A stretch of DNA of 64,000 bases from Epiperipatus broadwayi (taxonomy: Eukaryota; Onychophora; Udeonychophora; Euonychophora; Peripatidae): positions 24,997,053 through 25,061,052 of the forward strand of contig JAQFVV010012394.1 of NCBI GenBank assembly GCA_028023455.1. Direction: 5' to 3'. This document shows, in pieces, positions 1 through 10,319 of the stretch (position 1 is its first letter; every line of letters begins with the position of its first letter). The position numbers and the translations under genes are program-made. The notes beneath the pieces were generated by a model that was given only the letters and a program-made list of their open reading frames with translations, was not told where the DNA came from and ran no database searches.

Positions 1-1010
1 GAGAGATGCACAGATTTTGCCATGGTAGGGGCATAGGATCTTGTACACTGAGGAATATGATTAGAGGGTAGGCAATCTTTTGAATTATTAATTAATCTAT
101 TGATTGTAAGGGGGGTATGAAAACTTAGCTTGAAAGAGAGGTTTTAATAAAGTTTTTAGTAAGAGAATGGATGTGTGGAAGGAGAAACCACAGTTTATCA
201 TCTTTGGGGGAGTTAGTATTTAACTTTTGGCAAAATTGTTTTACCTTTCTTGTAAGATTGTTGTATTTGGATCCTATGTTAGAATATTGTTCGATGTTAG
301 TTTTGCAAGAGGTTTCAAATTTACATAAATGATAATTACAAAAAAAAAAAATGTTGAATGACATACAAATTTGTATGTGTGGAGAAAGTTTGATTTAGGG
401 TATATGAAGCCTCTGACTTCCAAAGGTTTTAATACTCATAGTGTAGTTCAGTTCACTTGCAATTCATTGTACACAGATGTCCAAATATTTAAGTTCATTG
501 TGTGAGTCTTCCCAAGTAATAATGTATGATAGAGAGAAATTTGGCTGGAGATCTGATTGAATATTAATGATGAATGATTCAGGTCCAGTGAGAAATACAT
601 TGTCAACATAATTATTATAAATAAAGTTGGGAGTGATACTGAAGTATTTAGCAAGGACTTAATCTTTGAAGTGGTTTAAATATATGCTGAATAGGATTTT
701 GCTGAGCTTCCAGTGGGCCAACCATGTGTCATATGAAAATATTGTTCATTGAATGTGGTAATATTGTCATTGAGACAAGTAAAAAAAATCAGATATAAAG
801 GTAATGCATATCTGTGGGCAATTGCTTTTTATGAGTTTGATTCTGACAGTATTAATGGGGTATTTCCAATTAATGGAGTCATATAATATAGTAATGTCTA
901 AAGAAATAATTTTGTATTCTGGTTTTAGCTTGCAGAATTTAATGTGAGCAATGATGTTGGAAGAAGATTTGATGGTGTAAGATCCATATTCGATTTGGTT
1001 CATTAACTAT
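1..1010 (-). pseudogene. Penelope-like element reverse transcriptase, broken and cut by the window edge
   Basis: Read on the minus strand in several frames, this is a decayed Penelope-like reverse transcriptase. In order from about 1,003 downwards: SLDITILYDSI (Penelope RTs usually have SLD..SLYTNIP), then FNEQYFHMTHGWPTGSS near 700-770 (family form is close to GLPMGS), then NNYVDNVF near 600 (RYVDD catalytic box, here YVDN), then ELKYLDICV (family LPFLD), and DDKLWFLLPHIHSL near 180-220 (family LPYI region). At least two frameshifts are needed to join these, and the second catalytic Asp is replaced by Asn, so it is dead. The C-terminal GIY-YIG endonuclease expected in this class would lie beyond base 1. 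The motif order supports Penelope over an ordinary LINE; the exact subfamily is not resolved. Confidence 0.7.
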
Positions 1011-1163
1011 TGATTGACCATTTTTCCAGTGTTGAAATAATGTGCACCTCCAAAATCAACATAAAGCTGAGGTTTCTTTAGTTTCACATTGCCTGCATTT
1101 TAGCACATTTAAACATATTGCTTGTTTAATGGGGAAGTCTATATTTATTTTATTTTTAAATGT

Positions 1164-1372
1164 TTTTAGAAAAATGACTTTATTTAAATTTTTCATATAC
1201 ATTCAGGTAATGCATAATTTCACACAACTGAGTATATAACACAATGTTTTGAGTGGTATTGTTCTTTTATCTTCTTTAGATATTACTAGTCTAATCAATG
1301 GCAGTACTAGCTTAGGAATCAAACCTGGATCTTTAAATTTACAACTTAAGATAATGCTCTAACCAAGTAGCC
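1164..1372 (-). repeat. tRNA-like composite repeat B, copy 1
   Basis: On the minus strand it reads as a tRNA-like head (A-box-like GGTTAGAGCATTA, then a B-box-like CAGGTTTGATTCC) followed by a body containing AAGAACAATACCACTCAAAA and a TATTTAAA-rich end. It is head-to-head with a plus-strand copy about 110 bases downstream. The same arrangement recurs near 22.1-22.8 kb. Confidence 0.6.
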
Positions 1373-1482
1373 TATTCTGTCAAATTGGTCACAGCATCCC
1401 TTTAAATTCAATATATGTAAATTGTTACATTTTCATTTACCATTGTCAAACTCCCTCCACTCACAACTTTGACACCATCTAT

Positions 1483-1640
1483 CTGTGAATCTAAAGATCC
1501 CAGGTTCGAGTCTCATGCAACATCTGAAGAAATAAGGGAAATAATACCACTCAAAACTTTAGGTTATATCCTTCCCTGTGTGCTATTACTAACAGTTGGA
1601 CGTATTTAAAAGAATGTATTTAAAAGTGTAAAATTTTATT
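1483..1640 (+). repeat. tRNA-like composite repeat B, copy 2
   Basis: Plus-strand partner of the preceding copy. It contains a B-box-like CCAGGTTCGAGTCTC near 1,500, then GGGAAATAATACCACTCAAA and CTATTACTAACAGTTGGACG. The left part of the tRNA-like head is degraded. Confidence 0.6.
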
Positions 1641-2490
1641 TGTGAAGACATTTAACAATTAATATTAGCTGATGGCAACAATCAAACGTGATTGCAATTA
1701 AAAATAATTAGTGAAGAGGGTTGTTAAAATATGTGAGTATATTAATTTGCTTTATTTCATTAATAAGATGTATTGTAAATGAACAAGAATGAAGATTTGG
1801 TCTCTTGAAATATAAGGATGGGTGTGTGTGTGTAATTTTTGTCTTCCTAGTCCAATTTTTATAGACACCATCGATTATATATATAAAAAAAATTAAAGAA
1901 ATTAAATACTTCCAATTATTTCACATAAAGCTGATAAAATAAAAATTCACATTTGGTAGCAATAGCTCTATAAATTTTAATAAACCAATGATCAGCGAAC
2001 TCTCAATAAATTATGATAATTCTTTGCTAATCCCTTTCACTTTAAAAGAATTTGTTATTAATATGAGTAATGAAATTACTTCTCTTATATGCTTTATGTA
2101 ATGCACCAATTTATTTTTACTTTCACAAATATCTTGCAGTTTCAACTGTTCTGCAGTCTTTTTCAGAATCGTAATATATACAACATACTCATAAACATTA
2201 TGTTAGAAGAAATTTTCTATTTTTTAAAAAAAAGTAGCAAGTGAAATTATCTTGCATGTTCAGTGGAAGCTTACCTTAAGAAAAATGACATCACTCTGAT
2301 GAAAATTACATGATTAAAATTGATGCTCTCAGATGAAAGCATTAAGTAGGGAAAGTTAATATTCTTGAAATTTGACTTTTGTCACTTTGATCAAGCATAA
2401 TAGTGATTCTATTTTAACCTCTTCCTATATTGCAGGAAATATAAACATATCACATTATAACATTTTCTTCTTTCTTCTAGTTCAGAAATA
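1641..2490. other. A+T-rich DNA without recognisable features
   Basis: There is no open frame of note and no recognised repeat. A short TG run near 1,820 and an AT run near 1,880 are the only simple-sequence tracts. Confidence 0.5.
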
Positions 2491-2771
2491 TAGTGATGGG
2501 CTCAATTGCTAAGATCTGAGAGCACTGCACCTAGATCTTAGGATCTAAGGTAATCCTCCAGATCCAGGGTTCCTCACTGATGAAGACCACAAGTCAGAAA
2601 CTAGTCTGGGGATATAGGATGGGTAGGCACTAGATGGGGATTTTAGGCACAAGCCATCTGGCAGCCATTGATTACTCTGGCTTGCACTGAGTGGCAATGT
2701 GTATAGAGAGTTTTGCCTGTTTGAATAACAGTTATGAGCAAGCATAAGAAATTGTGATTATGTGGTGTTTA
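2491..2771 (+). repeat. Foldback/retrozyme-like repeat C, copy 1
   Basis: Member of a family with at least six copies here. Diagnostic parts are CTCAGATCTTAG-type palindromic DNA at the start, a hammerhead-like core (see 2,571-2,612), GGCACTAGATGGGGATTTTA, CCATTGATTACTCTGGCTTG and a terminal AGAGAGTTTTGCCTGTTTG. In better-preserved copies the two ends are inverted repeats of each other. This copy lacks most of the left arm. Confidence 0.65.
2571..2612 (+). ncRNA. Hammerhead-ribozyme-like core in repeat C
   Basis: Order of parts: TCCTCA (stem I 5'), CTGATGA core, stem II GAC/GTC closing a CACAA loop, GAAA core, a minimal stem III in CTAGTC, a GTC cleavage site ending at 2,606, then TGGGGA (stem I 3', 6 pairs including one G-T). 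An A-A mismatch replaces the usual G10.1-C11.1 pair next to the core, so activity is doubtful. Other copies of the family are more degraded. Confidence 0.45.
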
Positions 2772-3544
2772 TTTATATAATATACAGCAGGGAAATAATT
2801 TAACAATAAGGGTAAATCAGCACAGCCATCAGTACAAGTTTATTAGATTACTGTATGTATAATTTCATAATCTTAAACCATGAAACAGATTTGACATTTA
2901 TTTGATCCCAGTAGAATAAAAATAGTGTGCAAAGCAAGATGACTGCCAAAGGAAAATACGTGAGGCTGTTCACAATTTCTAAAATCATGATGAGCCAACG
3001 ATTAAATGTAATATATCTCGGGGGGGTGGAATTTGATTATCCTTAATCAGCAGATGGGTGATGTGTTAAATATGAATATGCCTCACAAGAGATTATATGA
3101 AAATTATATAATAAACTCCCTATAGTTATAACTATTATTTTTACTTATATATATAGAAAGAGATAAAGAGATGAATAAAAAACTTATGGAATTTTAGATG
3201 TTTGCTTTTAAGTTTTTTAATTTAAAGAAATTGTAGGATGGGGATTTGTAAAATGCTTAATTTCAGTTTATTTATTTTTTCTCTCACTGAACCATTACTA
3301 GCAGCAAAATAATCTAATATTTGTATGCAGAACTTGTTTTCTTTCAATGACTTGGTCATTTTATAGTTTGCAGTCTTTTACTTTGAATGATTAAATATCA
3401 TTTCATTTAAATATTTATTACACTTGTATCCTATATTATTATTTTAAACCACCAACATCAAAAGTTAAATTTTTTTAACGTAATAAAATGATATTTAATA
3501 ATTGATTTTGCATTATTTTATTTTAAAATTATAAACTTATTTTA
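2772..3544. other. A+T-rich DNA without recognisable features
   Basis: I see no gene or family repeat. There is an isolated G-run at about 3,020. Confidence 0.5.
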
Positions 3545-4230
3545 TACATCATCATCATTTTCAAATATTATTGATTTACTGCTATAAAAATCTTTCCAAG
3601 TTTAGTCCAGGTTTTCTGATTCTTTGCTTCTTTTCTTCATATTATTCCAGCAAATTTCCGTGATTTATCCATTCATTTCACATATAACCCTTTTTAATTT
3701 TTATACAATCTCTTATGATCCAACTTCAATCTGGAGCCACTTTTCTCCATATCACTCCAAGAAATTTTCTTATTTCAGCCATTCATTTCACATGTGATCT
3801 CTTTCTAGGTCTTTTAAACATCTTGAAATCCAATTTAAAATTTTAATTACCTTTCTATTAATGTCTCTTCTAATGATATGTTCACCTAGCTTTACTTCAG
3901 TTTCTTAATTCTTTCAATGACCCATATTCTCTTATTGATGTATTTTACTTTTGACCCCTCTGTACTATTCACACCCTACATCTTTCCATGATTTGAAGTT
4001 TTAGTGTTGCTCTTCTGTTGAGTATCCAAGACTTAAATCTATAGGCATATTTCCTTTTAATTTTATTTCTATTTAAAGCACCCTGTCTATTTTTAATTCC
4101 ATGATTTAATTTCTTTCATGAAGTTTTCATCTGTATTAATATGACTAAATTATACTAGCTTCTCGTTCATGATTGTCAATCTTTACTTTCTACCAACTGA
4201 TGTTAATGCTTATTTATATATTGATATGTA
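3545..4230 (-). pseudogene. RTE-type LINE 3' end, two stacked partial copies
   Basis: On the minus strand this matches the C-terminal part of the RTE-type LINE found at 37.2-39.0 kb and its other tails here. It begins at a CATCATCATCAT microsatellite (the element's GAT-repeat 3' tail, reversed). The block around TCATATTATTCCAGCAAAT recurs as CCATATCACTCCAAGAAAT about 140 bases away, so one truncated copy appears to have landed in or beside another, with the junction near 3,735. All frames are broken. Confidence 0.65.
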
Positions 4231-4389
4231 AATTGTTTGTGCAAAAAAGGCATTGGTTATCTAGGCAATAGATATGTCATTGCAAAATAATGCTTGATTT
4301 TCAATGCTTTATTGTTGCTTTCAATCGCATAATATTATCAATTACAATTAGATGAAATGTTAATAGCACTGGTTTTTACATTAAAAAAT

Positions 4390-4868
4390 AAATAATTGAA
4401 TGGCTTTAGTACTTGAGAATTCATAAGAAGCTTGGGCTCCAGAAATACTAGCAGTGGGCTCAATCCAAGGATCTTGGGCCAGAGTCTGATTCTGTAATAC
4501 TGCCCTGACCCATGCAGGGCAATAATCAAATGGCTTTATTGCTCAATCCTTCATTAAAAGTTTGAGATCTGGAAGTGCCAGTATTGAAATTGGTCTGAGG
4601 ACTTTATATCCAGAAATTTTATATTCACTGCACCAAACTACGCATGGCAATAAGTAATTGAATGCCTTTATTGCTTAGGAATTCATATGAGTGCTAGAAA
4701 TGCCAGAACTGGAATTAATCAGAGAACCCTTTACTCTAGGTTCTGTGATTTTACCATGCAGATGCAAAAAAATAATACTTGAATGACTCACTGCACAGTA
4801 GAATTGCTAGAACTAGAACTTGGATCCAGTCTGGCACTCTATCACTCCACTAAACTATGCCGGGTGTC
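4390..4868 (-). repeat. Tandem array of four tRNA-Lys-like SINEs (family A)
   Basis: Four minus-strand copies run head to tail, starting near 4,390, 4,521, 4,649 and 4,767. Each begins with the SINE tail read backwards (AATAATCAAATGGCTTTATTGCTCA-like, shortened here) and ends in the tRNA-like head (CCATGCAGGGC). The period is about 100-130 bases. Copies have diverged from one another, so the array is old. Confidence 0.75.
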
Positions 4869-5391
4869 CTTTGCATTTAGGTTTACCTTAAAATATTTGA
4901 TTATCTAAAATAGATCAAGTAAAACCCTTTTCAAGGTGCTTATTATAAATCAAGCCACATCACAAAAAGAAAAATTTCATGAACTTATTTAGTATGACTT
5001 GATTCCTTACTCCTTGATTGCTCGCGAATGCGACAAGTTAGAATTTTAACCAATCATTGACTTCAAATCACGATTGCACATAAATGGTTAGGAGTACAGA
5101 CATGTAGTATATACCATATTTTTTGTTATTGTATCATCTTTTTAACAGTGTTTTCATTTTTTCCCTGTATTTTAAAAATTGCATTTTTTATGAACATTTT
5201 AGTGAAAGAAGGTTTTGAATTTTTTTTTCCTTCGATTTTTTTTTTAACTTCACAAAAAAGAACGTCAATGTTTTTTTTTTTGCTGAAAATACAGTTTATT
5301 ATTCTGATACATAGGCATTGAAATCAGATGGCTTAGAATTTAAGTAATCAAAATTATATAAAACTGCAGGAAAAGGCATTTTCACCAATTA
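4869..5391. other. A+T-rich DNA with long T runs
   Basis: There are no open frames. Homopolymer T tracts lie at about 5,220-5,280. It ends at the TA target dinucleotide of the next element. Confidence 0.5.
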
Positions 5392-6012
5392 CACTTGGGT
5401 CTCTTTTTATGCGGTAGATAGGTTTCACAGAAAACCTATATTAAAAAAATCGCACAAAAATAGACTTAACTTTCCTTGAAAAATGTGGAATATATTCCAT
5501 AATTTTTAAAAATTGCATAAATTCAAAGCAACAAAATAAAATTACTTTAAAATCCGCATAAAAAAAAAAAAGGAAATAAAGCACGACTAATAAAAAATTT
5601 CAAATATTTGAAAAAAATTGATACAAGACAAACTTTTTTAACTTTTTTTATTAACTATTTAATTTTATTCAAAACAGTATGTTTTTATGTGTAATTTATT
5701 TTATACATATTTTAATCATTATCGCTATTTGACAATATGCAGTTCATTTGTGAACTGGTAAGAAATCAGATTTGTCACAAGAGGAAGTACAATTAGTGCC
5801 AACTTCAGTCTCATGCTGTATTAATGATTTTCTTATTACAATGTAATCAGTAATCAAACATTGAGATGATGATTTTAATAATTGTTTACAAAGCTCGCTA
5901 TATCAAGACTGCTATGTCTAGCTATTAAGAGAATGCACTTCCACGAGTGCAACTACAGATAACATGCTTCCACGAGTATGTTAATAGTGCCTAACAGTTA
6001 AATTTTCTTTTA

Positions 6013-6245
6013 TACACATATATACATGGAGAAACTTTTTGACAGAAAAAAGTTACAAGTAAAAATATTTAAAAACTTTTCAAGATACATTCTTTTTAAG
6101 TAGAAATTAAAATTGTTTAAATATTTTTACTTGTAACTTTTTTCTGTCTAAGTGTATAAAAAAAATTATAAATATATATATTTTAAAGATACATTCTTTT
6201 TAAGTAAAAATTAAACTTTTTTCTGTCTAAAAGTTTTTCTGTGTA
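6013..6245. repeat. Small foldback repeat G, copy 1
   Basis: Inverted arms GACAGAAAAAAGTTACAAGT (from 6,041) and its complement ending near 6,149, followed by a partial extra copy of the right arm ending in AAGTTTTTCTGTGTAT. A related copy lies at 8,250-8,405, inside the same Tigger-like remnant. Confidence 0.6.
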
Positions 6246-6559
6246 TTGTAATGGTATAAGTATATGCCATTACATTTCTTTCAAATAAAAGTGGAAAAAA
6301 TATAAAATCACCCTTAAGTAGAAATATATATATAAAGAGAATTTAATTTTATTTAAATTAATATATATAACGCACAGATGGCAAACTAATTATATAATTC
6401 TTTAAAGTTTAAAATCTAAAAACAAGATTGTTTTAATATAAAAGAATGATAGAAAAAAGTTATTAATTAGTTATTTTAATCTTAGAATGGAAATGATTTT
6501 CTATATTGATGTAATTGCAAACAGGCCCTTGGGCATAAAGTCAGATAAGGGGTAAATTA

Positions 6560-6990
6560 AAAAAAAATACTAGTGATAAAATTTTGAGATCCCGCTCTAA
6601 AGAAAGCTGACCAATAACAATGGAAATAAGCACAAGGTTCACAGAGAAAAGTCAAGCCAGGCAAGATTGATCCTGGAATTTGATGATAAGAAATTCACAA
6701 AGATATAAAGAAAACTTTGAAGTTGAGAAGGATTTTGGATTGCTCTGCTGATTCTGTGTTATTAAATATATTTATAAGTGTATTGTGGATCTCCAAAATG
6801 TAGGGGTCTGCAATAATTTACATTTCCCATGTTTGCGCCAACTGAGGCGGTCTCCAGAGTATGCTGGTTCCCGGAAACTGGCCAGCAACAGATTTGTCTC
6901 CATCTAGAACAATATGAAATGGAAAGAACTTTGAATTGTGTGATGCATCAAGGACCACCAAGATGGGATTCAATAAACTTACAGCCACAG
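6560..6990. other. Unassigned block of moderate G+C
   Basis: It stands out from its surroundings by higher G+C (for example GAGGCGGTCTCCAGAG and GGTTCCCGGAAACTGGCCAG near 6,845-6,890). No open frame or family match. It could be a fragment of an unrecognised inserted element. Confidence 0.3.
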
Positions 6991-7001
6991 AAAGTATGAA
7001 T

Positions 7002-7085
7002 TTTAATAATCTAAGAACTTTTCAAATACTTTAATAATCTAAGAATTTTTCAAATACTTTAATAATCTAAGAACTTTTCAAATAC
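7002..7085. repeat. Three-copy 28-bp minisatellite
   Basis: Three direct copies of a unit starting TTTAATAATCTAAGAA and ending TTTTCAAATAC, at 7,002, 7,030 and 7,058. They differ by about one base. Confidence 0.9.
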
Positions 7086-8095
7086 TTAAATCTAAATGGT
7101 ACCTAACCCATAAAGTCTCTTATCTGATTAAGCAGAAATTTAAATTATTTGTTATATTTTCTTTTAATATGTTTGCTAGTATTATCATTTCCATTCCCGT
7201 AATTTCTTTTAAATTAATAATTTAAAATAGGCATAAATGGCTGCATAGATTCGTAAGATTATGTTAGTTTAAAGAGTATTAATTTTGGGCTAATTGTTTC
7301 GTAGTTAAATCAGTGCTAGTGAATAGATGTATGGATGTTTTATGTCAATGTAATTTGAGTCGGTGCATTGGATACTTTTTCACTTGCACCACATTAGCCT
7401 ACAGTGCTTAATACCTACCTGAACGTATGGCCCAAAAGTGTAGTCATCACATCGTCAATGGTCATAGACGTATTTCCTACACCAGTGATTTTCTTACACT
7501 CTGATTGGGACAGTAGGCTGGCAAAGACTGCTATCCTCTTTTACAGAGCATCTCTTCTATATATATTTCAATAATTTCGTTTTTGTATCACCAATTGGGC
7601 AGTGGATCATTTCTGTCTGTTGGTGAAATTTATTAATGATCGTGGGGAAGATGCTCATTCCGTCCTACCATTATTTTTTATTTCTCAAATGATATTATGC
7701 TACAGACATAAATATGTTATGCTAATAATCTCATTTTGCATTGGTCACATTGGTATATCAGTAAGCTAGCGTTGATTTAAATGCGAGATTTTAGCCTAGA
7801 GTTAAAAGGGGTTGGGATGGTTATATGCGTAATCCATATAGCATATTCACGCTTAGTAAAAAAAATTGTATTAAATCTATTAAATGCTTCCATCTGTGCA
7901 TGTAATGGAAATCAAATATATTCACTAGTTAATTTAATTTTCTCAAATTTTCCTTTTAATGGGTGTGTGTGTAATAATAAAATGTTTTGTTTAATTAAAT
8001 TTTGGCAGTAACTTATTTTATATATTTATTAATAATATTTAAAATTAAGAATCAGAAATATGAATATTCAGAGTGATATTTTAAGCTCAGCTTCT
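7086..8095. other. Interior of the Tigger-like remnant, no gene seen
   Basis: Includes a moderate-G+C stretch at about 7,370-7,680 with no family match, and A+T-rich DNA after it. Short frames here show no conserved motif. Confidence 0.4.
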
Positions 8096-8097
8096 TC

Positions 8098-8240
8098 CTG
8101 AGCTAGTGACTAGGGCTTTCAGTTCGATAAAAGAGTGACCTCTCCCGTGTGCATCTGCCTACTGTATAAATATTCTAGGTTCGAATAGCCTAATGGTGCC
8201 CTGGCATGGCATATTAGGTTAGGGAGGTTTCATCGACCAT
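8098..8240 (+). repeat. Possible tRNA-derived relic
   Basis: TAGTGACTAGGG is loosely like an A box, and CTAGGTTCGAATAG near 8,177 is B-box-like. No clear cloverleaf can be drawn. It may be a decayed SINE head. Confidence 0.3.
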
Positions 8241-8249
8241 TGTAGTATA

Positions 8250-8405
8250 TATGTATATAAAAGAAAATATAAACATTCACATTTTAAAGATACGTTCTTT
8301 TTAAGTAGAAATTAACAGTTCTTAAATATTTTTACTTGTAATTTTTTTCTGTTTAACAGTTTGTCCATGTATATATGTGTATAAAAGAAAATATAAACAT
8401 ACACA
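8250..8405. repeat. Small foldback repeat G, copy 2
   Basis: Shares AAAGATACGTTCTTTTTAAG and TTTTACTTGTAATTTTTTTC with copy 1. It is bracketed by the direct repeat ATAAAAGAAAATATAAACAT (about 8,255 and 8,380), which may be a long target duplication. Confidence 0.55.
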
Positions 8406-8454
8406 TATATGACACCGACATACAACTATTTAGCTCTTGTTGGAATTTAAGAGC

Positions 8455-8645
8455 TCATTCATAATTCATGTTATTAAAAAAGAAAATGATTTTCCAATTG
8501 ATTAGAAATTGATTTTCTCGAATCATTTTTGCTGTGAAACGAACAGGTTCCACTTCTGTTTTATTTTCTTTTTCTAAATCTTCTACGGTATTTAAATTTA
8601 TTGCCAAACTGTTTTCCAACCGGCATTTAAATTATGTAAAATTTA
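8455..8645 (-). pseudogene. Tigger/pogo transposase C-terminal fragment
   Basis: Minus-strand reading gives NLNAGWKTVWQ, a stop, then INLNTVEDLEKENKTEVEP and VRFTAKMIREN. In Tigger transposases a block close to NLNACWKKLWPEC sits late in the DDE domain, followed by an acidic C-terminal tail. Position next to a TIR-like end (8,803) fits. No N-terminal CENP-B-type HTH or DDE residues are present, so this is only a relic. Identity rests on one short motif. Confidence 0.45.
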
Positions 8646-8925
8646 ATGCGTGTATATAAAACAGGGAAATCCCGATTTTAAGTGAAATATGGACTTCTTT
8701 ATCGCATAAAGGAAAACTGCATAAAAAGGTATTAAGAAAAAACATGAATTGCATATCTTCAAAATCGCATTAAATAAAATCCGGACAATAAGAGACCTAG
8801 GTGTATAAGTATATAATATTTTTTTATTTATTTAAATAATTTGGTAAATATTACCTTTAGCAGACTGAAACCTAGCCCTCTGGTGGAATAATCCAAACTA
8901 CAATGCATAGTTAAATACCACAAAA

Positions 8926-9720
8926 ATGGTGTCACTATTGCAAAGAGTTCTTAATGAAAATTTGTGCAGAGAGGATAAAAATAAGGCATTGTTGGTACCA
9001 AATTACCATTTTAGCTTACATTTCACATGCATCCATAGATTCTCTACATTTTGTGTATGGATATCTGTGTCATCTGGATCCATGAAGTTCTCCTGGTGCA
9101 TAAGAACAGAAAGCATATATGTGTTATTATAAATTCTGCCTAGGTTATTGTATGCAGCTCACCCATCCATAATGATGTGGGTCCCTGGAAAAATGTATTG
9201 TTGCATAAAGGGTTTAAGAGTAGCAGCTATCTTGTCTGCAACCTCTGTCATGAAACACTTTCTTGATCCCCTCTATGCCACTACACCCCTTCTCATCATT
9301 CTCCTTGATATTTTCTATGAAAATATTTAATCTCATCAATTTTTATAATTAGTGGCTCTCCATCATTGTCAGATTCACTGAGCTGCTGTGGATTTTGCTC
9401 AAAATATTTAGCAATTTTGTCTCTGCAAAAATTTGCCCAATCTATGATAACTCTGGCCCTTACACCAGTCTTGTGAGCAATGTATTCTTGTGGCAAATTA
9501 TTTGCCCAATAAAAGACTATAAGCACATGGATTTTCAGGGACAGATGACTTTAGGAAAAAAAGAACCATATCTGATGAATATACAGCAGTGACGTAATCC
9601 GCATTGTCATCTAACACCAACTGCACCTATCTCACCATTGAACACTGTTTATCACAGTGCTGATATGGGGTATTGTTCTTTAGCAGCTGTCTCCTCGCTA
9701 ACCATCTCATTGCCAAATCA
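8926..9720 (-). pseudogene. Merlin (IS1595/ISXO2-like) transposase relic
   Basis: Minus-strand fragments in order from about 9,720 downwards: a Cys-bearing N-terminal remnant, RYGSFFPKV, YWANNLPQEYIAHKTGV, IIDWANFCRDK, IDEIKYFHRKYQGE (family IDESKFGKRKY), RKCFMTEVADKIAATLKPF, FPGTHIIMDG-stop-AAYNNLG, ENFMDPDDTDIHTQNVENLW. All three acidic DDE positions can be seen: Asp in IDE, Asp in MDG and Glu in VENLW. Coding is interrupted by frameshifts and by in-frame stops, including where a Trp would be expected after MDG. Merlin elements are cut-and-paste transposons of animals related to bacterial IS1595/ISXO2. Terminal repeats were not found. Confidence 0.75.
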
Positions 9721-9803
9721 CCTCATTGCCAATTCTCTCACAAGTTTTCTGAATGGATTTCAAATACCAGATAGCATACATACAATTATTTTGTTAAAAC
9801 ATT

Positions 9804-9925
9804 AACTTTACAACTACAGATATTGTCAAAGTACCAACTTTATAACTACTGATACTGTCAAAAAACCAAGTTTACAACTACAGATATTGTCAAAGGATCA
9901 ACTTTACAACTACAGACAAAAAAAA
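9804..9925. repeat. 32-bp minisatellite, about four copies
   Basis: Unit AACTTTACAACTACAGATAT plus TGTCAAAGTACC, repeated with small changes. The last unit is truncated into an A run. Confidence 0.85.
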
Positions 9926-9983
9926 GTTTGAAATTATTCTGCTAAAATGCACACGTTTTGGCCCGCTAAAGGTAATGTTTATC

Positions 9984-10318
9984 AATAATTTATAATGCTG
10001 TAGAACAAAAGTTTATTTTGTGTTGTAGAATGTCTGTTTGCGTTTTAATATGTATATATTAAATTTCTTGGGTTTATACCTTAGCCAATTGTAAACATGA
10101 TATTTTAGAGATATTTTTTATCATCTGTAACTATACAATATTTTTTATATAAATAATTTATAATGCTGTAGAATAAAGGTTTCTTTTGTGTTATAGAATG
10201 TCTGCTTGTGATCCAATACTTGTATAACTCCAAATGCCTAGAACTTAGCCAATTGTAATTTTATACGAAAGTAATATTTTCTATCAAATGTAGTATATAT
10301 ATATTGTAAATAATGATT
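9984..10318. repeat. Direct duplication of a 168-bp segment
   Basis: AATAATTTATAATGCTGTAG starts at 9,984 and again at 10,152. Both units continue with TTTTGTGTT.TAGAATGTCTG and TTAGCCAATTGTAA. The copies have diverged clearly. Confidence 0.8.
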
Positions 10319-10319
10319 T

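Larger units (their letters stand above)
5392..8803 (-). mobile_element. pogo/Tigger-like DNA transposon remnant with TA target duplication
   Basis: The left end reads CACTTGGGTCTCTTTTTATG and the right end, reversed, reads CACCTAGGTCTCTTATTGTC. Both are directly flanked by TA (5,390-5,391 and 8,804-8,805), as expected for Tc1/mariner/pogo elements. Just inside the right end, on the minus strand, lies a fragment resembling the Tigger transposase C-terminus (8,455-8,645). The N-terminal and central coding parts are missing, and the interior holds other repeats, so this is an internally rearranged, dead element of about 3.4 kb. The pairing of the two ends is inferred from the terminal match and TA flanks. 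Confidence 0.55.

Noticed and set aside
4390-4868. CRISPR-like array
   Set aside because: The repeat units are whole SINEs with no spacers, in a eukaryotic transposon setting.
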